A stretch of DNA of 64,000 nucleotides from JAVBLK01 sp031553565. GTDB taxonomy: Bacteria; Bacillota; Clostridia; Christensenellales; DUVY01. Positions 58,740 through 64,000 of this stretch are shown here, piece after piece; positions within the stretch are counted from its first letter, which is position 1, and the number at the start of each line of letters is the position of its first letter. Both the position numbers and the translations under genes were made by a program. The notes below the pieces were generated by a model. It saw only the letters and a program-made list of their open reading frames with translations, searched no databases and was not told where the DNA came from. The stretch lies in NCBI GenBank assembly GCA_031553565.1, contig JAVBLK010000014.1, forward strand, positions 39,985-103,984. Reading direction: 5' to 3'.

Positions 58740-61178
58740 ATGAAAAGGTTTGCGGATTTTGTGGTAGGGAAACGGAAGATACTGCTTATAGTTTTTTTGG
58801 TTCTTGCCGTTGCCGGCGCGGGTATGTCGCTGCTTACAAAAGTTAATTACGACATGACAAAGTACCTCCCAAAGGACGCTGAAACGACTAAGGCTGTCGA
58901 GGTGATGGAGGGCGAGTTCGGAAATTCCGGCGCCGCCGCGGTCATGACGGAGGCCGGATCGCTGGACGACGCTCTGGAATTTAAAAAAGAGATCCAAAGA
59001 GTAAAGAACGTTGCGGGCGTTCTATGGCTGGACGATGCGCTGTACGAATTCAAACCGCAACTGCAAATGATTATGCCGGATGGAACGCCGCCGCTGTCGG
59101 ATGAAGCGTTTCTTGCCATAGTGTTCGGCATTATTGAAAACGACCCGTCGTATAGCCAATATCTTGCTATGATACCGCAGGAAATGTTAGAAAATTTCGG
59201 CAAAATGCAATCGGCGATCTCCCAGTTCTATAAGTCGGGCAAGGCGTATTATCAGGTGACGTTTACCGGCGCGGCGTTCGACGCGACTACGGTTGCCGCC
59301 ATCAAGGAGATAAAAGCACTTGGTACGGTCAACATATCGGGCCCGGCGGCAGGCTCCTTTGAAACGCAGAACGCCATCAAGACGGAGCTGCTCTCGGCGC
59401 TGATGATAATCGTTCCGGCGCTTATAGTGATATTGATCCTTGCCACGTCGTCTTTTTTCGATCCCGTGATCCTGCTTGCGTCGATAGCGGTGGCGATCCT
59501 GATGAATATGGGCACGAATTTCCTGATGGGGTCGGTGGCGTACCTTACGAATTCGATAGCTATCTTGTTCCAGCTTGCGATCTCGATGGATTATTCCATC
59601 TTCCTTTTACACAGCTATAAGGCGCAGCGCAGGACGGGGCTGGACCCCGTCAGCAGCGCGAAGGCGGCTGTCAGAAAATCGCTTTCGCCGGTTTCGGCAA
59701 GCTCGCTGACCACGATCGCGGGCTTTGCGGCAATGCTGTTTATGAGTTATACCATAGGTATGGATATGGGCCTTGTCATGGGCAAGGGGATCATATTCAG
59801 CCTTATCAGCGTGTTCCTGTTTATGCCGGGCTTAATGGTCATATGCGACAAAGCCGTTTTAAGGCTGGAACACCGCAGTTTCATTTCGCTGTTCCGCAAA
59901 AAGCCGGCGGCAGGGGCTGCAAAAGATACGGCGCAGGTTGCGGGCCCGGATGCAGGCGCGTCAGCCGGATGTGCGCCCGACGGCGGCAGTGTCACGGCAA
60001 GCGTTCCCCAAAACGACACAACCGCGGCGGCAAAAGATACTGCGCGGGATACGGGCGGCGGAATAAATATAGGGAAGCCGCCGCTTAAAGACAGGTTTGC
60101 CGGCTTTGTAATAAAGCTGAGGTTTGTACTGCCGATATTGCTTATATTGCTTATTGTTCCGGCGTATTTGGCGCAAAACAGCAACGATTTCTTTTACGGG
60201 CAAATGGCTTCCGCAGGCGGCGAAGGCTCGGTCCTTGAGGCGGACAGAACGGCGATCGAAGAGATATTCGGCAGCCAGAACCGCGCGGTAGTATTGCTGG
60301 AAAAGCTGCCGGGCGAAACGGCGGAACAGCACGCGCAAAAAGAGCTGGGGCTGACGATGAAGCTTTTAGGGCTTGAATTGGACGGGATAAAATACGTTGC
60401 CGGCGCGCAGTCAAAATCTTTGCTGGAGACAATGGGCGGAGTGCCCGCGTATATGGACGGGCAATTCGAAAGCGACAGCTATTCGCGTATCATTTTGACC
60501 GTCAATACGCCCGAAGAGGGCGAAACCGCCTTTAAGGTGGCCGATGAGATACGTCGTATCATAGCCGGAGAAATACCGGAAGGCGGATATTATATCCTGG
60601 GCGATACTATAACGACGCAGGATATAAAAAGTATCAATACTAAGGACTATTCGGTCGTAACATGGCTGACGCTTATATTCATCCTTGCGATACTGCTGGT
60701 CACATTCCGCTCGGCGGTGCTGACCATGATATTGGGCGCCGTGATCCAGGCGGCAATTTGGTTCAATATGGCGATCCCGTACCTTTTAGGCAACCCGCTG
60801 GTTTTCCTTGGATATCTTATCGCAGGGTGCGTACAGATGGGCTGCACGATAGATTACGGGATATTGCTTTCCTCGCATTACACGGCTAACCGTGAAACTA
60901 TGGGCAAGAAGGAGGCGGCAAAGAAAGCGTTCCTGTCGTCGGTGGGGGCCGTCACTACTTCTGCGCTGATACTTGCGATGGTCGGCTTTACCGTAAGCAT
61001 AACCGGCTCGACGCCTGCGGTCACATCCATCGGCACGCTGCTTGGGGTCGGAACACTGATATCTTACTTTTTGATGATGTTCGTGCTGCCGGGCACGCTG
61101 GTGATTTTGGATAAGCCGATAAAATGGACGACGCTGCGGCTTTGCCGAAAGAAAAAAGATAAGAAAACCGGTGAATAA
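58740..61178 (+). CDS. MMPL/RND-superfamily membrane transporter
   Basis: 812 aa with twelve membrane spans in two matching halves. Helix 1 (~13-30) is followed by an extracellular loop (~35-205), then helices 2-6 (~213-370). A cytoplasmic, low-complexity Ala/Gly/Asp-rich insert follows (~390-445), then the second half. YSIFLLHSY and IDYGILLSSHY segments hold the charged residues used for proton coupling in MMPL proteins. Such proteins export lipids or hydrophobic compounds. The ribosome-binding site is poor. TetR control is probable from the divergent repressor and operator. Confidence 0.92.
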   Translation: MKRFADFVVGKRKILLIVFLVLAVAGAGMSLLTKVNYDMTKYLPKDAETTKAVEVMEGEFGNSGAAAVMTEAGSLDDALEFKKEIQRVKNVAGVLWLDDALYEFKPQLQMIMPDGTPPLSDEAFLAIVFGIIENDPSYSQYLAMIPQEMLENFGKMQSAISQFYKSGKAYYQVTFTGAAFDATTVAAIKEIKALGTVNISGPAAGSFETQNAIKTELLSALMIIVPALIVILILATSSFFDPVILLASIAVAILMNMGTNFLMGSVAYLTNSIAILFQLAISMDYSIFLLHSYKAQRRTGLDPVSSAKAAVRKSLSPVSASSLTTIAGFAAMLFMSYTIGMDMGLVMGKGIIFSLISVFLFMPGLMVICDKAVLRLEHRSFISLFRKKPAAGAAKDTAQVAGPDAGASAGCAPDGGSVTASVPQNDTTAAAKDTARDTGGGINIGKPPLKDRFAGFVIKLRFVLPILLILLIVPAYLAQNSNDFFYGQMASAGGEGSVLEADRTAIEEIFGSQNRAVVLLEKLPGETAEQHAQKELGLTMKLLGLELDGIKYVAGAQSKSLLETMGGVPAYMDGQFESDSYSRIILTVNTPEEGETAFKVADEIRRIIAGEIPEGGYYILGDTITTQDIKSINTKDYSVVTWLTLIFILAILLVTFRSAVLTMILGAVIQAAIWFNMAIPYLLGNPLVFLGYLIAGCVQMGCTIDYGILLSSHYTANRETMGKKEAAKKAFLSSVGAVTTSALILAMVGFTVSITGSTPAVTSIGTLLGVGTLISYFLMMFVLPGTLVILDKPIKWTTLRLCRKKKDKKTGE

Positions 61179-61202
61179 CGCGCCGTTTCCGTAAAATACT
61201 CT

Positions 61203-61368
61203 TTAGGTAAGCGATGAATAAATGAAGTTAATTTAGAGCAAGTATTTTTTAGTATGAAAACGGCTTGTTTTTGCAGCAAATAGTAGAACTATTGGCAAAA
61301 AAAGAAGACGTTTTCAGGCAAAAAAGACGCCGCTGTAAATTATATCGAATTATTCAGCGGTTCCTTAG
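61203..61368. repeat. MITE-like inverted-repeat element, copy D
   Basis: Ends TTAGGTAAGCG and GCGGTTCCTTAG. The interior is nearly identical to copies B and C, including GAAAACGGCTTGTTTTTGCA and AAATAGTAGAACTATT. It begins 25 bp past the transporter stop. Confidence 0.88.
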
Positions 61369-61403
61369 GGCTGCCTCTTTTTGAGACAGCCCATTTTTTT
61401 TGC
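61368..61403 (+). terminator. Terminator downstream of the MMPL transporter
   Basis: GGGCTG.CTC pairs with GAG.CAGCCC, followed by a run of eight T residues. It directly abuts the inverted-repeat element. Confidence 0.8.
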
Positions 61404-61467
61404 TATAGGAAAAATCGCAGTAAGTAATATAAAAAGCCGCGACTTTACAAATGTGGCGAAGCTACTC
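61402..61467. repeat. Short dispersed repeat, copy 3
   Basis: GGAAAAATCGCAGTA, AAGCCGCG and GTGGCGAAGC.AC match the copy at 37262-37331 with changes between. It ends at the 3' end of the next gene. Confidence 0.6.
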
Positions 61468-62262
61468 TCATTTGATATCGTTATTTATCTCGGGCATAAA
61501 CTCGCGGTAGCGGTCGGGCAGGAACGCCCGTCTGCGCTTTTCCGAGGCGCGCTCCTTTATAGTCACGGTGTCGTAATACATTTTCCAGACGCGCTGCATA
61601 TCGGCCTCGGTTTCGGTCAGCTCGATCTCCGGCAGGTCCTCAAGGTATCCCGCGCGCCATTCCCGGCCGTCAAATGCGCCCAGTTTTTTTCTGCCGACGT
61701 CAAAGATAGCAAATTTCTGGATGTGGAACCTTTCGCAAAAATGCGGCATGATAAATTCCAGGATATCGTGGTCCGGGCGGATGGGCGCGTACATTATGCC
61801 GCCCTTGATCTCCCGGAAGCGCACAAAGCCCTTAAAGCGATGGCATTCGTAGTTGACGTTCTGCATTATCTCGTTATACTTTATCACGCGCGGATCTGAA
61901 AGCATGCTCCCGGCCTTTTGGCCGTGGGCGAAGACCACTTGCAGAAACTCATAAATCGAATCGTCTTTATAGGCAAAGCTTGCGGAAAAGACCCGCAAAA
62001 CGCCCGCAAACCCTAAGCGTCCTATGTTTTTTATTATGCCTTTTTCAACACGCGCCGCCTTTTTTGGATCGGTGATCACATCTATGACAACGGTGTCGAA
62101 GGCGGGCTGTACCTCCGCCGATGCAGTTATCGTATAAGGCCGCCGCCTCAAATCATAAATATCGAATACGGCGGTAAAAAACCCCTCGATACCGCCGTCA
62201 TAGCGGTAGATATATTTTTCGGCCTCCCCGTTAAGTTTTTGGAGCATGAAACTGTTATCCAT
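61468..62262 (-). CDS. TIGR03915-type DNA-metabolism protein (DUF4130)
   Basis: 264 aa. FMLQKLNGEAEKYIYRYDGGIEGFFTAVFDIY-type opening, the DPRV segment, NYECHRFKGFVRFREI, YAPIRPDHDILEFIMPHF and FAIFDVGRKK are all characteristic of the conserved protein that accompanies a radical-SAM enzyme in many bacteria and is sometimes fused to a uracil-DNA-glycosylase-like domain. The exact reaction is unknown; a role in DNA repair or modification is assumed. It follows the radical-SAM gene by 6 bp in one operon. Confidence 0.9.
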   Translation of the reverse strand: MDNSFMLQKLNGEAEKYIYRYDGGIEGFFTAVFDIYDLRRRPYTITASAEVQPAFDTVVIDVITDPKKAARVEKGIIKNIGRLGFAGVLRVFSASFAYKDDSIYEFLQVVFAHGQKAGSMLSDPRVIKYNEIMQNVNYECHRFKGFVRFREIKGGIMYAPIRPDHDILEFIMPHFCERFHIQKFAIFDVGRKKLGAFDGREWRAGYLEDLPEIELTETEADMQRVWKMYYDTVTIKERASEKRRRAFLPDRYREFMPEINNDIK

Positions 62263-62268
62263 TCTGTT

Positions 62269-63540
62269 TCATATTTCGCCGTAGGTCACGCTTTCGGCGA
62301 TCTCGGTCGTGCTCTGTGTGAACATATCCAGCTGTTTTGCGCCCCACTGCTGCGACATAGGCAGCTGCAGCGCCGGCCTTATGGCCTCCGGCTTTTGCGG
62401 CAAGCCCATATATTTTCCGCCGCAGGTGATGAAATGTACGGCGCGCTTTAATACCACGCGCATACGCTTAAGGTCCTCGAAGGTAAGGCGCGCGTGCTTT
62501 CTTGCGCGCATGATACGCTCCGCACTGCGCATCCCTATGCCCGGCACGCGCAACAGCGCTTCAAGCGGCGCGGTATTGATCTCGACGGGGAATTTTCCGA
62601 TATTGTGCAGCGCCCACGCGCACTTGGGGTCGATGTCGGACGGGAGGTCGCTGTCGGCGGGCACCAGCTCCTCGATGTCGAACCCGTAAAACCGCAGCAG
62701 CCAGTCGGCTTGATATAAACGGTGCTCGCGCAGGGTATTGACGGGGACGGCAGGCAGCATTTTCGGATTGCCGACGGGGACATAGGCCGAGTAATAGACG
62801 CGCTTAAGCCCGAAAATCCGGTACAGGTTCTGCGTCAGGCGCATGATCGTCCCGTCGCGGTCGGGCGATGCGCCGATTATCATCTGCGTGGTCTGCCCGG
62901 CGGGGATAATAGTCTTTTTCATCCGGCTTTCCTTTTCCTCTAAGTACGAGCGCGCCAGCATCCGCATCGGCGACACGATCGACTCCTTGGTCTTTTGCGG
63001 CGCGAGGAGTTTTAAGCTGCTCTCGCTGGGCAGCTCGATATTCATGCTCATCCGGTCGACGTAATGCGCGGCGCGCTTTATAAGCGCGTTGTCGGCGTTG
63101 GGGATGCCCTTTAAATGGATATAGCCGTTGAAGCCGTAGACCTTCCGCAGTTTTATGACGGTGTCGCAAAGCGCCTCCATCGTGCGGTTTGGCGAATGCT
63201 CGACCGCGGAGGAGAGGAACAGCCCCTCGATATAGTTGCGCTTGTAAAAGCTGATGACCAGCGCGCAGATCTCGTCGGGCGTAAGGCTGGCGCGCGGCAC
63301 GTCGGACGAGCGGCGGTTGACGCAGTACTGGCAGTCATACAGGCAGAAGTTGGTCAGCAGTACCTTGAGCAGTGATACGCAGCGGCCGTCGGGGGTGTAG
63401 CTGTGACAGATACCCATGCCATTGGTAGCACCCAGGCCGTCAGCGCCGCGCGAGTTACGCTTGGGCGCGCCGCTGCTGGCGCAAGATGCGTCGTACTTGG
63501 CGGCATCGGCCAGGATGCCGAGTTTGGCGATGAGTTGCAT
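62269..63540 (-). CDS. TIGR03916-type radical-SAM DNA modification/repair protein (chimeric 5' end)
   Basis: 423 aa from the ATG at 63540. A radical-SAM core has C-x3-C-x2-C (CLYDCQYC at ~67-74), then YIEGLFLSS, GYIHLKGIPNA and NIELPSE. A C-terminal helix-hairpin-helix (LLRVPGIGMRSAERI) suggests DNA binding. The part upstream of about codon 85 uses Pseudomonas-like codons and residues (TNFCLYDCQYCVNRRSS), while the rest is clostridial and matches its operon partner. The gene as written is therefore probably a hybrid of two orthologues made by assembly, and its true clostridial N-terminus is missing. Confidence 0.75.
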   Translation of the reverse strand: MQLIAKLGILADAAKYDASCASSGAPKRNSRGADGLGATNGMGICHSYTPDGRCVSLLKVLLTNFCLYDCQYCVNRRSSDVPRASLTPDEICALVISFYKRNYIEGLFLSSAVEHSPNRTMEALCDTVIKLRKVYGFNGYIHLKGIPNADNALIKRAAHYVDRMSMNIELPSESSLKLLAPQKTKESIVSPMRMLARSYLEEKESRMKKTIIPAGQTTQMIIGASPDRDGTIMRLTQNLYRIFGLKRVYYSAYVPVGNPKMLPAVPVNTLREHRLYQADWLLRFYGFDIEELVPADSDLPSDIDPKCAWALHNIGKFPVEINTAPLEALLRVPGIGMRSAERIMRARKHARLTFEDLKRMRVVLKRAVHFITCGGKYMGLPQKPEAIRPALQLPMSQQWGAKQLDMFTQSTTEIAESVTYGEI

Positions 63541-63555
63541 GGCGCTGTCTCGCAA

Positions 63556-63575
63556 TACTGAATATTCATACAGTA
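63556..63575 (-). promoter_or_regulatory. LexA (SOS) box upstream of the radical-SAM gene, on Pseudomonas-like DNA
   Basis: TACTG-N10-CAGTA, a perfect match to the outer positions of the proteobacterial LexA box, 16 bp before the ATG at 63540. The Gram-positive LexA box (GAAC-N4-GTTC type) is different, which supports a proteobacterial origin. Confidence 0.7.
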
Positions 63576-63682
63576 TTTTGAGATTTGATGGATTGCAAGC
63601 AGTTTGCGCCAGCCATGCCCGACCCTAACCGTCAGCTAAGCTTTGGCTGAGTCTTGCAGGGCAACGAGGCATGGGAGAGGTT

Positions 63683-64000
63683 ATGAAGATCACCATCAAG
63701 CCAACATTGGCGCTGGCCGGTCTGGCGTGGGCAATCGCTATGCTCAATGCCCAGGCTGCAGAAACCCGAAAGGTCGATGTGCTGCTGGTAGGCGGCGGCA
63801 TCATGAGTTCCACCTTGGCTGTGTGGCTCAACGAACTGGAACCCGGCTGGTCGATGGAAATGGTCGAGCGCCTGGACAAGGTGGCCGAAGAAAGCTCCAA
63901 CGGCTGGAACAATGCGGGTACCGGCCACTCGGCCCTGGCTGAGCTGAACTACACGCCGGAAAAAGACGGCAAGATCGACATCAGCAAAGCGGTGGAAATC
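63683..64000 (+). CDS. mqo: Malate:quinone oxidoreductase, N-terminal part, Pseudomonas-like
   Basis: 106 codons run from the ATG at 63683 (GGAGAGG upstream) to the window end. An N-terminal hydrophobic segment ending AQAAE is followed by the FAD-binding VLLVGGGIMSSTLAVWL and the typical SSNGWNNAGTGHSALAELNYT. The enzyme oxidises malate to oxaloacetate and passes electrons to quinone. Codon use (third-base G/C, almost no ATA or AGA) differs sharply from the first 63 kb. Divergent from the radical-SAM gene. Confidence 0.93.
   Translation, partial: MKITIKPTLALAGLAWAIAMLNAQAAETRKVDVLLVGGGIMSSTLAVWLNELEPGWSMEMVERLDKVAEESSNGWNNAGTGHSALAELNYTPEKDGKIDISKAVEI

Noticed and set aside
63345..64000. Horizontal transfer of a Pseudomonas mqo region into the clostridial genome
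   Set aside because: The switch falls in frame inside one conserved gene shared by both lineages, which is the mark of an assembly join rather than an insertion.

Overview
Organism and data quality. Positions 1 to about 63,290 read as one Gram-positive, Clostridia-like genome. Ribosome-binding sites are strong (AGGAGG-like), there are several lipoproteins and no sign of an outer membrane, and the gene content fits: Firmicutes-type glutamate dehydrogenase, AcpS, MazF/EndoA, a YlxY-like deacetylase, a class II GalT homologue, a 2-hydroxyacyl-CoA dehydratase activase, an LTA-synthase-like protein and circularly permuted GH3 enzymes. The last ~700 bases are different. A radical-SAM gene switches from clostridial to Pseudomonas-like sequence in a conserved stretch near 63,290-63,345. 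It is followed by a LexA-type box and the start of a Pseudomonas-like malate:quinone oxidoreductase (mqo). The right edge is most likely an assembly chimera.

Layout. 1-10.6 kb is mostly housekeeping: U32 protein, M23 peptidase, GDH, YlxY-like deacetylase, PHP phosphatase, P1 peptidase, acpS, mazEF, a degenerate GalT2-like protein and an SGNH hydrolase. 10.7-13.5 kb is an accessory patch with an XRE membrane regulator and an AT-rich GmrSD-type (DUF262/DUF1524) restriction protein. 13.5-17.8 kb is a giant CoA-dehydratase activase. 18-33 kb holds an AgrC/AgrA-like two-component system, then two permuted GH3 enzymes flanking a CBM-like lipoprotein, a large helical-repeat lipoprotein and an LTA-synthase-like sulfatase-fold protein. 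34.7-37 kb is an AT-rich insert beside tRNA-Ala carrying a DUF4365-like gene overlapped by an unrecognised partner, a candidate defence pair.

37.4-54.6 kb is the most unusual part: a surface-protein locus with its own regulators. It encodes a BspA-like LRR lipoprotein, a second small lipoprotein, 1326-aa and 1549-aa anchored surface proteins, a PAS-AraC regulator and three LuxR/GerE helix-turn-helix proteins. Two of those three are surface proteins (a beta-helix/InlB-repeat protein and a GLUG-repeat protein) with one C-terminal membrane span followed by a cytoplasmic LuxR DNA-binding domain. The third is a soluble 82-residue copy of the same tail. Its promoter has a perfect 18-bp dyad abutting the -35 element, the position expected of a LuxR-type activator site. 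I infer a membrane-tethered surface-to-gene signalling system and know of no description of it.

54.6-63.5 kb has small membrane and lipoprotein genes, tRNAs Ala(GGC), Cys(GCA) and Leu(UAA), a tRNA-Ser-like remnant, an intracellular CBM20-like protein, a TetR/MMPL pair with a clear operator, and the paired DNA-metabolism radical-SAM genes.

Repeats. A ~166-bp inverted-repeat, MITE-like element occurs four times (28.3, 33.4, 39.7 and 61.2 kb), with shortened derivatives at 47.5 and 52.3 kb. It usually sits at the 3' ends of genes and in two cases contains the stop codon. A second short repeat family (CCCTGGGAAAAA...CGCAGTA) occurs at 37.3, 57.8 and 61.4 kb. No CRISPR array, rRNA, phage structural gene or intact transposase was seen.
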